Positions 22,216 through 33,133 of a stretch of DNA of 64,000 nucleotides are shown piece by piece. The stretch's first letter is position 1. Every line of letters begins with the position of its first letter. The stretch spans positions 42,859,001 through 42,923,000 of the forward strand of contig CATIUR010000001.1 in the NCBI GenBank assembly GCA_949592205.1. The letters run 5' to 3'. Below the pieces are notes generated by a model. The model had not been told where the DNA came from, made no database searches, and saw nothing but the letters and a program-made list of their open reading frames with translations. The position numbers and the translations under genes are program-made. Source of the stretch: Helichrysum umbraculigerum. Taxonomy: Eukaryota; Streptophyta; Magnoliopsida; Asterales; Asteraceae.

Positions 22216-23351
22216 TCATTAGATGTTGTAAATACTTTTCACACTAAGTGTCGAACACTTACAAATAACGAAACCTGATTCAACGATACACATAATGATA
22301 ACACTTTGAATCATTATTACAAACCGTCACCAAAGGGCCATACTTGTTTTCAAACTACAAACGGATTACTAAACAAACACTTGGACATAACAAGTTGTGT
22401 AGACAACTAGCCTAGATGGTCTTGCGAGACATCTACTTACTTAACTTTATATGTTTAGGCATTTAAAGGTTACGGGTTCGGAGAACCTACATACTACCTA
22501 CCATTTGCTACTGCTTATTACTCGACTCAGGTGAGTCTTACAGCCCCACTTTTACTGTTTTACATACGGGGTGAGATACATTGCTTACTTTTCTTGAACA
22601 CAAGTACTAAAACTGCTTACTATACCAAACGGAATTGCATGAGTTATTTACTATTTACAGAAGTCTCTCCATCATATATCGTTAGTTATGGACTTAAGCG
22701 CGAACACTAGTTAATGGATCCATTAGGGAAATGACCCTCCCCGCCCGGGGTAGTAGCGCTACCACGAACCGTTATGTATAAGCGGGCGACTATTATTCGT
22801 TACTTATGCTTGCTCAGTTACGAGCATGTCACGGGAGCAAATGATTACTTACGGGTTAAGCTTCGATTATGAGCCTCATGGCAACGGTATAACTTACTTA
22901 CTTTACATATGCTGGATTTGCAAATACTTGATTTACGCCTGCGGGCACTACTGATGAAATCTTGTGTTCAAAACTGATATTAATTTCAAACCTGTGAGAT
23001 TCACCAACATTCGTGTTGACCTTTTAGCATGTATTCTCAGGTACACAGACGGAGTAGGATTACTTCAGGACATAGCTAGAGTCGCATGATTTCAACTAAA
23101 CTGCATTAACGGAGATTCTCAGCATTATCTTTTGTACATGTTGATTATGTAATAGAATCTCCCGCCATACGCGTGGACTCTAGGATACTACATTTTGTAT
23201 ACGAAAACATTAAGTTTTCAAACATTATTTCTATGAAATCGTTTTATAAACGTCTCATTTAGAGGTCGTTTACTGTATATCTTGTGCTTTGTATATTGAT
23301 TAGTAACACCCAAGTATGCTTCCGCAAATCATTAAATTTGGGGGTGTTACA

Positions 23352-23356
23352 ACTGC
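23352..23356 (+). repeat. Target-site duplication, right (ACTGC)
   Basis: Matches 20896-20900. Confidence 0.9.
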
Positions 23357-23690
23357 AAATGTTGGGGTCATGTAGCCCAAAGCTGTAAAGCAAACCCTCC
23401 CAACCGAAAGAACACGGAACGACAAAACACGGGGTGTTTCGAATGTGGTGACACAACACATTACCGAAATCAGTGCCCACAACTCAACAACCCCAACCCC
23501 AACAACAACCAAAACAACAACCGCGGTAACAACAATAACAATAACCAAAACAATAACAACCGCAACATCCAAAGCGACAACAATCGCGATGTTAACACGC
23601 AACCAGGTCGCGGACGCGCATACATCCTTAGGGCACCGGATGCACCCAAGGATCCCTACGCCAACATTGGTACATTTCTAGTAAACTACT

Positions 23691-23798
23691 ACTACGTCTT
23701 GATATTATGTGATTCGAACACATTTTTGAAAACACATGCGTCTGACACGCCGACACGATTTAAAATCTCGGGATGAGATTTTTCTAACAAGGGGAGAA
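23691..23798 (+). mobile_element. 3' remnant and polypurine tract of the gag-only gypsy element
   Basis: Short tail after the gag remnant. It ends TTTTTCTAACAAGGGGAGAA (23779-23798), whose purine run directly precedes an LTR start TGTGACACCCC. Protease and all of pol are deleted between gag and this tail. Confidence 0.75.
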
Positions 23799-25489
23799 TG
23801 TGACACCCCTCAATTTTCGACACAATTGCGTACACTAAACACGTGCATGCTTTAGATTAATTCATTGTTAGATGAATAAGTGACCTTAAGTACTAGTATT
23901 TAGATTACGAATTAATACTAGGTACTCGAAATTTTATATATATTATTATATATATAAACATACGCGACAACTTTAAATCACACGAAAATGAATCGGAAAA
24001 TATCTGACAACACAAAATACGGACGTTGGTGAAACACTTATTAAATAATATGAAATTATTTAATAAACTCATTATTTACTATATATTATTACGATAATAT
24101 ATAAAACATTATACGTTTTGTATAAAACGTATCGTACGTGACAAAAACGCGCAAAACGCGCTTGACAAATGAAATAAACCCAAATTATAATTTTATAGTT
24201 CATTACTAAATATTTTGATAAAATACTTTGAGTAAAAATATCACGATTACACGCGCAAGAATAAAACTTTTAAAAACGTCACACGAGTTAAACAAACATA
24301 CAAATATGCAACGAACGCGTAAACCGAGACCCGAAAACATTTTAATAACTTAAAGTCAAGTATTTAGAATAATATTTTCAATGAAAATATCGCGACTTAA
24401 AACGTTAACAAAACTAGTTATATAAAACGTATAACGATTCATTAAACGTTCAAACGACCGGGTAAACGAACACCGCACGGAGCGCGAAACTGGGGAATGA
24501 AAATCGGTGAAGTCCACACCTTGTGGACCCCACCAATGGGCCGGCCACATGGAGTATGGCCTCCATGTCTTGCTTGTTGACCTAAACCAACTCCATCACC
24601 ACCATACCATTTTACCCATCCTTCACTCATTCAATCACCACTTTCCCTCCACCTCTCTACTTCTCATCTCTCTCTCTCTAAAATCAGTAGAACCACCACC
24701 CTAAAACCACCATTAAACCACCACAAAACACCTTGGATTGCAACGCTTGTTTGGAAGAAAACGATCACCACAACGCGAGGATAGTTTCTATCTTTTCGGT
24801 TTCTCCATACGACCCTTGTAAGATCTCGTCACCTTTGAAAAATACTTGTATTATGCTTATTTACATGTTAGTATGTTCATATAACTAGAAAATGTCCAAA
24901 ACATTAACCGAGACTCGTTTTTTTAACTCGAGTTTATGTTTTTAAGTTGCTGTCCAGAAAATATACACATTTCAATGAATTATTTAAAAATCATTTCTCC
25001 ACGAAATGATGCATTTCTTGAGCCTAAAATGAAGCTCGGAAAGTCAGCTTTCCAACGCCACCAAATACGTAAATTTTGGAGTCTGTTTGATACTCGAAAA
25101 TAATTTTCTCCAGTGACATAGACTTACTGTTCCGGCGGCCAGGAAACTTCCGCCTACTTATCGAGACCATAACTCGAGTTCTAGATCACTAAAATGCATG
25201 AGGTTTGAACCAAAAGCTTCGTATGGATGTTGGCAACAAAAAGTTCTTTTATGACTTATTCCATAAATACACGGATCTTTGTATAAAAATTAATCTTCGA
25301 ACAAAGGTCAGTTTCGGACGTTTGGAACTTCACGAATTTTTTTGACCCACTTATAATTATTTAAAATTCATGGAAAAAATACAGGAAGTAGCCAAAGCAT
25401 AGGGGAACATTCATGAATTTGTTTCAGAATTGTTTGACAACTTTTACTTAGTCAAATAAAAATCACAAATTCGGACTGATTTTTACTCC

Positions 25490-25678
25490 GAACTTTGACT
25501 TTCGGATTTGACCATTGACTTTCGGAATTTCATGCCACTTTCGGATTTTTGACTCCGAAAGTCAACTTTCGGAGTTGACTTTCGGAAAAACACCAAATTG
25601 GACTCTAAGATTTGGATTTTGTAGTTTCGGATCAATACTTTCGAACTTGGACATACTTTCGGACTTAAATACACTTTC

Positions 25679-25680
<2 letters not shown>
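25490..25680 (+). repeat. Degenerate GACTTTCGGA repeats in LTR
   Basis: About ten spaced copies of ACTTTCGGA or a close variant between 25495 and 25680, leading into the (AT)n tract. It lies upstream of the CTCACCAACGGGCCGTAC landmark, like the arrays of the other LTRs. Confidence 0.75.

Positions 25681-25681
<1 letters not shown>

Positions 25682-25742
<61 letters not shown>
25682..25742. repeat. (AT)n microsatellite
   Basis: About 60 bases of uninterrupted alternating AT; open frames across it (Tyr-Ile runs) are artefacts. Confidence 0.95.
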
Positions 25743-25748
<6 letters not shown>

Positions 25749-26686
25749 CATATATAAACTTTTGGAAAATTTATGTAAATGTATACATACTCTCGCATAC
25801 GAATATACTTTTATAAGTATACAAAACAATATAACACATAATAATAATACTTTGAAATTATTATTACAAAAACTCACCAACGGGCCGTACATATTTTCAA
25901 AAACTACAAACCTAAACGACAAACGAATACTTTGGACATATCTAGTTGAGTGAACACTAGCATGGATGGTCAACTACGACATCCACTTACTCACGCTTAT
26001 AATCTCATACGTTTAGGACGTTAGGAGATCATCGACTCGAAACATATTTACATTAGAGACGCTAGTACCCACAGGTGAGTTCACAGCCCATACTTTTACG
26101 GTTTTAAATACTTCTCTAACAGGGGTGAAGGACATAGCTGCTATTTTACTGTTTTGTTACGAAACATATAACAATTATTATAAATGCTTTCATGCTTTAT
26201 ATGAAACGTTACGATTTACTCATACTATTGCAAACTGTTTACTTATGAAACGAGGTTTCATACTATTTCTTTAACTGTTTACGACATGACTTTTATATTA
26301 CTTTGGGAACATGACAACGAATATTGGTACGGACCTAGGTTTACGAGAGGTAGTTGTTGTACACAAAAGTCCCAGTGTACGCATCCTATATGTCGCACCC
26401 CCAAATTACCTGTTTGCATAAGCGGTTCGGGTCGGGGCGCGACTAATCAAGTAATCAAAAGCACAAAGATATACAGCAAACGACCTTTAAATGAGACGTT
26501 CGTAAAATAGTTACATTCCATAAATAAATTGTTTGAAAACATATTGTCTTCGTTACAAAAGTATCGTAGCCTAGAGTTCGCGTAGGTAGCGGGAGATTCT
26601 ATTACATAACCACAATGTACAAAAGATAATACTAATAATCTCCGTAATATGCAATGTAGAAATCATGCGACTCTAGCTAGTATCCT

Positions 26687-26691
26687 GGAGT
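26687..26691 (+). repeat. Target-site duplication, left (GGAGT)
   Basis: GGAGT immediately before TGTCGCACC; repeated at 31866-31870 directly after GGGTGTCACA. Confidence 0.88.
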
Positions 26692-26951
26692 TGTCGCACC
26701 CCCAAATTATGATGCGGAAGCGAATCGGGTCGGGGTGCGACTAATCAAATATCAAGCACACAAGGTATACAATGAACGACTCTATATGCGTCGTTTACAA
26801 ATACATTGATATTGTAAAAGTCTTACACTGTTATAATATAGTTTACAAAAACTCGTAAGCCAATTGATAGAGATTCTAGGGCATATCTAATTATACAAAA
26901 TATAGAAATGCAAGGGAATCTCCTGATGTCTGTATGCGACTTGAGCTAATG

Positions 26952-26956
26952 GGCAT
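26952..26956 (+). repeat. Target-site duplication, left (GGCAT)
   Basis: GGCAT just before TGATGTGACGC; repeated at 29496-29500 after GGGGTTCGACA. Confidence 0.9.
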
Positions 26957-29495
26957 TGATGTGACGCAAAAAGTCATGTTTTGAAGGCCCTTATTCCACA
27001 CTTTTTGGGCACATCTTTAGTGAAAACATTCTAAAATAGTCATTATTTACTAAAATTCACTAAAGTGCTCAAAATATAGACGTTGCTGCAAAAGTCACTA
27101 AAAACAACCGAATAACGAGCAAAACGGAGCGAATAAGCAGCAACCAATTCTCGCACCCTCATTTATCCTATGATAAACACATTCTGACCTTATGGTATGT
27201 TGTAATAGGTAAAATCGAGATGAGAAAATCAAGAATCATGCAAATCAGATAAAGGACGGAGAAGACAGGACGGTTACAAACTCCTATAAAGTGATTTCGG
27301 CTATGCTAAAGTTATACACATCCAATTTCAGTGAGATTGGCATCATTAGAAGCGTAACGGAATTACAAAGACACAGGCGAAAGAATCAGGTCAAACGGAC
27401 GCATAACGAAGGAGATACGGACGTTTTAAGCAGCACACCGTATACGGCCCTATGAAGGCCGTATACGGCCCCCATGACCCCATATGCTGCCCGTTTGTGC
27501 TTTGTTTGCTTGTACGTGCATGCTTCACGAGTTGTACGGCTGATTTCTAGCTTTGCCTATAAATAGGGGGTCACCCCTCCAACATTCAACACACCTCACC
27601 ATTCCACACATTTCTCCATTTCCACTTTCTCTCTCACACACTCTCTCTCTCTCTCTATTCACTCTTTTCTTTCTTTCTCTCTCTAGAATTAGGGTTAGGT
27701 CTAGTTAGTTCTCAGTTAGTATTTAACTGAAACTAACGGAGAGGCTACTTTTGTAATAGCGTAAGGAATAGTCCAGGGGCTTTTATTGTAATATTGTCAA
27801 GGATATTGCGGAAGTTCTGCTTGTACTCTCTCTCTAAACGCTTATTCAATCTACGCTTTATTAACGGTTACTTCTTTCCTTATATGTTATAATGATAATT
27901 GCTATTGTTATTATGCTAGATTTAGGACCTGTTATTATGCGTAGTGAGTAGTTTCCTTGTGTGTTTGTTATGATGTAGTTAGTTTATATATGTGTGGGGT
28001 GACGCTACTTTAAATATATGATTGGGATGATAACATTATGAAACAACGGAGGTAACGTTATACGGCTTTCATTTGTATAGCGCCGGAATCATCACTTATG
28101 TGTGTAGTACGGAACGTGGAAGCTATGAAAGTCGTGGGCACAATCCGTTGTGGAAGTAATGATCCCAGTTATATTATGAAATGAAAACCGGTGATTTATT
28201 AACTTTGTATTTATGAATTTCTAAACCTAATCGCATTTCCTCCAATTAAACGTGGTTAGAACCTTTATGATAAGGAGTCGCGAACCTTGATCAAACGGTC
28301 ACTACCTATCTATGTTTTCTAAAATTGTAAACATGGTCTGAATTGCGTAGCTGTGGAAATACTGTTTAAAACCTTTCGTATAGTACACCGTGAATCAATC
28401 TGGGATTTTTTTGGGAAATAGTGAAGGCTGGTTTATATCATAGATGGTTGGGCTTTAATACAAACTTAGTTTAAACTAGTCTAGAGTGACCATAAAGTAT
28501 GTGACCCCGGAAAGACCACGGTAAACGGCACTGTACTTCGTGTAACGTTGGAAACACCTCTGGTGGAGTACAAATACGTAGGAGCTAAGGAAATGTCGGT
28601 GGTTGAAGACTGTGTCACATCCTGGTTTAACTTCAAAGCTGTGGAAATGCTTGATCGCACTGTACACCGTTAGTACACCTAAAGAACTGGAACACTGTGG
28701 AAATGCTTAATTGCACTATACACCGTTAGTACAACTCGGGTCTGGAAAACTGTGGAAATGCTTAATCACACCGTACATGTGATGAAAGCTCTGGACTAAA
28801 ATATAACCATTAATATAAAGTTAATAGTTACCAAACCAAGTCTTAATCTTAAATGCCTTGTTTGACTTCGTTGTCCCCGTAGTGTTAAGAAAGGTCGGAA
28901 CCTTAGTGGGTATGTTACTCTATCTCATGCACCCAGGAACTAACATTCTAAGAAGGGTCGTTACTCCGCCACTGGATAACGTTGAAGAATTGAGCATCCT
29001 CCTCCGATCAGACTCAATTTGGCCTAGTACTCAGTGACATACTGATTGGTCTCCCCAATCAGTAGGGTACTAGTGTTTACACTACGAACAATTAAGCTCA
29101 GATAAGACACAAACCTTTAAAAAGACGTTTTCATATCAAAACCTTAGTATCACCCCCCATAATCTAACGAAGTCATAACAAACACATCTCCTCCATACTA
29201 ATTTCATCCCTATTTCTGTTTTCCATTTATTTACTTTTTACTTAATTGCTTTAATTTACGGACGTAAGTAACAAAAACCCACTCAAAACTCTGTTTTAAA
29301 AATCCCATCACTAAAATAAATAACTTGTCTTGATACTTCAGTTTCACAATACGATTAGCTTGAAGAACAACCCTAGGTCATACTACCGCTATACAGTCGT
29401 AGTAAACTTAGGTCCCCAGCTTTACAAATTTAAAACACCCCACTGTCGTGTTCCCTTCCGTTGCGTTGACGACCATGTCGGATCGGGGTTCGACA
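26957..29495 (+). mobile_element. Athila-like solo LTR with TSD
   Basis: 2539 bp, TGATGTGACG...GGTTCGACA, with perfect GGCAT duplications. It is the only complete LTR of this family in the window with proven ends, and defines the family for the partial copies at 17471-18860, 38768-39186 and the inverted 42849-45318. Its first 1.39 kb is almost identical to 17471-18860, so these two copies are young relatives. Confidence 0.93.
27558..27566 (+). promoter_or_regulatory. LTR TATA box (solo Athila-like LTR)
   Basis: TATAAATAG followed by GGGGTCACCCCTCC and CT-rich sequence; identical context to 18071. CCGTATACGG palindromes lie at 27438-27447 and within 27457-27470. Confidence 0.6.
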
Positions 29496-29500
29496 GGCAT
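29496..29500 (+). repeat. Target-site duplication, right (GGCAT)
   Basis: Matches 26952-26956. Confidence 0.9.
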
Positions 29501-30469
29501 CCTGAGTGAGTATACCTACTGCTGCTGCGAACTTGAGAATACGCGCTAAAATGGTCAGCTAAAAGCTGGTGAGCTCACAGGTTTAATGATAAAGTGTACT
29601 ATATGAACCGCAAATTTAAGTATGATAATTTGTAATTAAACAAATTAGTAAATGATAAATGATGTATATAACTGCCATGAGCACATAGTCTGAGCTTAAC
29701 TGAGGTGCAGGATCACAATTAAGTGCCTGAGCGAGGGTGCCTCTATGCGTGTGCCTAATCAACACACGTATGAACAAATGATAATGCGTCCGTTTGACCA
29801 GTCAGTGCTTGCTGACCCGGACGGGGATTGTCAGTCCCATATGGTACCATACACTAACATTCACGCTACAGAAGTATTACCAAACTATGCTAGAGGACTT
29901 AAATTGATTAGAGAAAACAACTCATACAGTATATAGCGATATTTTGATACTTGCGTTCACATGTAAAACAAAACAAGCATGTATTCTCACCCCTAGAGTA
30001 AAAACAGTAAAATATGGGCTATGAGACTCACCTGAGTCTAAATGTGATGCTATCAAGCACTAATGATGGTGTACAAGAGAAATGATGTAGTCTCCAACGA
30101 CCGAAACCTGCTGGGCATCCTAAACGTGCAAGGCTTTAATAATTAGATATCGAAACCTGCTGGACGTATTAAACGAGCAAGGTTTTTAATGATTAGATGT
30201 CTCAACAGACCATCCATGCTAGTTGTTCCCTCAACTAGTTATGTCCAAATCATTTGGTTAATGTTTATGTTTGAAGTTGTGTTTTGAAACATGTACGGCC
30301 CGTTGGTGAGTTTTTGTAATAATAATCTCAAGGCATTATTATTGGTATGTGATAATGTTATACTTATAAGTATGTTCAAGTGTTTGAAAGTCATATCGTG
30401 TAAATATAGGGGTTACGTGGGATTTGACACCTAGTGTAAAAATTAGTTTCAAGTTCATGAAAGAAGGGG

Positions 30470-30560
30470 GTTCGGGGGCAGCGCCCCTGGTTAGCGGGGT
30501 CCCAGGGGTGGCAACACCTGGCAGGGTCCAAGGGGCTGGCTCCTGACTGGGGTCGAGGTG
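30470..30560 (-). repeat. G-rich repeat block in LTR
   Basis: GGGGGTTCGGGGGCAGCGCC and AGCGGGGTCCCAGGGG are followed by further G4-G5 runs. Degenerate homologue of the blocks at 22128 (inverted) and 57925. Confidence 0.75.
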
Positions 30561-30714
30561 CCAGGTCAGCTCGAAAAATTTTTATTTCTAATATATTGCT
30601 TTAGTGAAAACGCATTCGGAATTTGAATTCGGAGAAAAATTAAGTGGCAAAAATCTTAGTTCCGATACTTAGTAAAAATCGTGCTATTCAAAGTTCCACC
30701 CGTGCGTCCGGTTC

Positions 30715-30885
30715 ATGAAAGGATCACCCGTCCGGTTCACCAAGCTTAGCCGTCCGGCTAAGGAAACCTAGCTGTTCGGCTGGCTCAGGTAACCTAGCCG
30801 TTCGGCTAAGGAAACCTAGTCGTTCGGCTAAGGTATCCTAGCCGTTCGGCTACTGAATTCCAGCCGTTCGGCTCAAGGACCAATT
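30715..30885 (-). repeat. Tandem TAGCCGTTCGGCTAAGG array in LTR
   Basis: About seven units around the near-palindrome AGCCGTTCGGCT, spaced about 22-25 bp (ACCTAGCCGTTCGGCTAAGG repeated). It is a different motif from the CGACGTCG array, at the corresponding place of a related LTR. Confidence 0.85.
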
Positions 30886-31865
30886 TCAGGTCTGTTCGAG
30901 AAATGATTAGCAAAAACATGTTCAAATCATAGTTTTCAGACATAATCAGTTGTCGGAACACTCAAGCATGATGATATGTGTAATTTAAACATGTAAATTT
31001 AAAGAAAAAGTGCGTGATTCCATACAATAAAAATGGGAATCGTAAGGATGATGATGATGAACACGATGGTGATGATGCTACACGATGAAAATGAAGATGA
31101 TGATGGAAGTGGTGCCTTGTTGCTGCTACTGCTATGTTGTTGTTGCTGTGTTGTTTGAGAGAGGATCCGAGAGAGAGATAGATAGATGATGAAAATGAAG
31201 ATGAATGAGAAACAAAAGGGTGTGTTGGGTGTAGTCGACCAGCTCCAATTATTGGAGTTGGTTGGCTCTCAGTTGTAGTAAAAATAACCGTGTTTTTGTA
31301 CCCGATCGTAAAGTAGTATAATATTTTCAAATGATAAATTCCTAAAAAATGAAATCGTATATACTTTTAATTGAATGATTTTATAAAGATACTTTTAGTG
31401 AAATATAAAAATATATCTTTGTTTTAAGTTTGATTGATGGATATGGTTCGAATGGTTTCATCGTATTTGAGTAAATTTGAATAAAACGAAATATGTTTTA
31501 TTTTCATCCGAGTAATTAATAATTATTATTTTCAATAGTAATACATTATTTATTAGTTTCGCATTAATGTTTTGATTTGTACGATACAAAATACTTTATA
31601 TATTATCAAGATAATATATAATAAATAATGAGTGTATTAAATAATAATTTTATATTACTTAATACTTGTGTTCACCAACGCCCGTATAAATGAATCGGAA
31701 TTTGGCCGATTTGATAATGCACGATTAAATTTAATCGCGTACTGATATATATATTAACCAATATACATATTGATACACACAATTAGCATAATACATAACA
31801 CTAATTACATGTATTACAAAATGATTAGGAACTAATAACTAGTCCTAATTTTGACGGGTGTCACA

Positions 31866-31870
31866 GGAGT
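31866..31870 (+). repeat. Target-site duplication, right (GGAGT)
   Basis: Matches 26687-26691. Confidence 0.88.
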
Positions 31871-32207
31871 GAACCTACTCCATAAGTGTACCTGAGAATA
31901 TATGCTAAAAAGGGTCAACCAAAAAGGTTGGTGAATCTCACAGGTTTTTAAGTAAGTAAACAGTTTGAACACAAGATTTCATCAGTGGTGCCCGTAGGCG
32001 AAATCAGGTATTTGCAACCAAGCAAATAGTAAGTAAATAGGTATATACCGTTGCCATGAGGCTCATAGTCGAAGCTCAACCCGTAAATCAGTGGTACAGC
32101 CAAGTACCGTATAGTGCCCCCGCGAGTGCCTAATCCAAACACTCGTACGAAACAAATAAAAGACGTTCGTTTCGACAGAACGGTTCGTGGTAGTTCTACT
32201 CAGTGAT

Positions 32208-33118
32208 AATTTCAGACAAGCAGAAGGAAACTCAGTGATATAAGACTACTGAGTTCAGAGACTGGGCATTTTGGTGAGTGGATCTGTAATCCTCAATATG
32301 ATTTAGTTGTAACAGTTTTGGTTACAACAGGTAACGTATTATTACTGTTTTAGTTTTGCCATGATGATTATGGTTGTTTGTAATAATACTATTGATAGAC
32401 TGTTTAGTCTGGCATGATAGATATTTGAATTTGTGATCACTTGATATATTTGGCCTTCGGGCATCGGTTGTTATTGAGGCCAGCATTGGGCTGGGCTTGG
32501 GTTCGCTATTGTTTGGATAACACAGGGTCTTAGTACAAGTATTATTGTCGTAGCCTGTGTTGTTTGGGTTAACAGCACCAAGTAGTCGGTTAAACCTCTG
32601 TATGGGCCTGCAGTTGGTTAAGAAGTGTTCTTGGCTGAAGGTATCCCCAAGAATCACTGGTCCTCATTGTATTAAGATGTTATCCTCATTAATATTATGT
32701 GTGAAATGTTGGTTTTCTTGGCTGAAGGTTTCCCCAAGAACCATCGATCTATTGTGATGTTTTTTTTTTACGATTATTTGCTATAAACAAGGATGTTATG
32801 CTAAGTTGAACTATTGATTAGATGTTCACTCACTTAGCTTTGAGCTAACCCCACCACCCCTCTTCTTGCAGGTTATGGTTTTGATATAACGGGTTTAGCA
32901 AGAAGTTTGTTTGGGACGGAATGTTTGACCAGGCGATTACTCTGATATCTGATTTGAATAAATCAGTGTTGTATTTTGAATTACATAACACCCAAACAGA
33001 TAAGCAATAATTTGTATATGTTTTAAAACAGTTTAATTTTATATGTATATCATATATAATGTATGTTTTGGACTATGCTTCCAATATAAAATAATGTTAT
33101 GAACTGAGGGGTGTTATA
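32208..33118 (+). mobile_element. 3' part of the 5' LTR of a non-coding LTR element
   Basis: About 910 bp nearly identical to 37857-38767 (offset about 5648). It ends GAGGGGTGTTATA followed by a primer-binding site. The beginning of this LTR copy is lost at the junction with the inverted LTR at 32207. The reverse-strand open frames across it have no recognised homology. Confidence 0.8.
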
Positions 33119-33121
33119 AGT

Positions 33122-33133
33122 TGGTATCAGAGC
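33122..33133 (+). promoter_or_regulatory. Primer-binding site (initiator tRNA-Met)
   Basis: TGGTATCAGAGC, exact, three bases after the LTR end. The leader after it resembles that of the gypsy fragment read leftward from 11480 (GTTCAATCC, CAAACATTC), so the families are related. Confidence 0.85.

Larger units (their letters stand above)
20901..23351 (+). mobile_element. Solo gypsy LTR (Tekay-type family) with TSD
   Basis: 2451 bp, TGTAAC...GTTACA, with perfect 5-bp target duplications. It belongs to the same family as the 3' LTR at 56766-59249: same ends and landmark blocks, such as CCCGGGGTAGTAGCGCTACC near 22745. It contains a CGACGTCG/AACGTCGCATATAGCGAC array (21695-21985) and a G/C-rich hairpin block (22128-22215). 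It formed by LTR-LTR recombination of an element that had jumped into another gypsy's gag. Confidence 0.93.
20738..23690 (+). pseudogene. Gypsy gag nucleocapsid region, split by a solo LTR
   Basis: Left part 20738-20900 (KPYLGNKPKCDKCGKHHDGG then CTFCQNC) and right part 23357-23690 (CKCWGHVAQSC, CFECGDTTHYRNQC, then an Asn-rich tail ending GRAYILRAPDAPKDP) are the tandem zinc knuckles of a Tekay-type gypsy gag. The same layout is in the element at 62700-62900. The frame is cut inside the first knuckle by an LTR flanked by ACTGC duplications; without the LTR the two parts join in frame. Capsid is missing on the left (copia junction) and pol on the right: a few bases after the Asn-rich tail comes a short remnant and the 3' LTR. 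Confidence 0.85.
23799..26390 (+). mobile_element. 3' LTR of the gag-only gypsy element (right end interrupted)
   Basis: Starts TGTGACACCCCTCAATTTTC after a polypurine tract. Landmarks shared with other gypsy LTRs here include a CT-rich 5'-UTR-like stretch (24660-24680), CTCACCAACGGGCCGTAC (25872) and CAGGTGAGTTCACAGCCC (26073). It stops at 26390, where an inverted LTR end TGTCGCACCCCC begins; I did not find its own 3' end downstream. Confidence 0.75.
26692..31865 (-). mobile_element. Solo gypsy LTR, minus strand, with nested Athila-like solo LTR
   Basis: On the minus strand this begins TGTGACACCCGTCAAAATTA (31865) and ends GGGGGTGCGACA (26692). Without the nested 2544 bp (LTR plus TSD) it is about 2630 bp. 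Flanked by GGAGT. It contains a GCCGTTCGGC array (30715-30885) and a G-rich block (30470-30560). Confidence 0.88.
26391..32207 (-). mobile_element. Inverted gypsy LTR (3' part), itself invaded by a solo LTR
   Basis: Present as 26391-26691 and 31871-32207. On the minus strand it ends GGGTGCGACA at 26391. Its body matches the start of the LTR at 56766 (GCGGGAGATTCTATTACATA, ACTCTAGCTAG) and, after the nested insertion, the block CTGAGAATATATGCTAAAAA. The upstream half is missing: at about 32207 it is cut by the non-coding LTR element. Confidence 0.75.

Noticed and set aside
23300..23681. Val-rich minus frame and Thr-rich plus frame
   Set aside because: Shadows of the Asn-rich zinc-knuckle tail (AAC repeats) of the gypsy gag.
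25515..25973. Several overlapping frames on both strands
   Set aside because: Again artefacts of the (AT)n tract inside an LTR.
31000..31330. Minus-strand 122-codon frame rich in Ser/His
   Set aside because: Lies in the promoter/UTR part of a solo LTR with trinucleotide repeats; composition is driven by GAT/CAT repeats.
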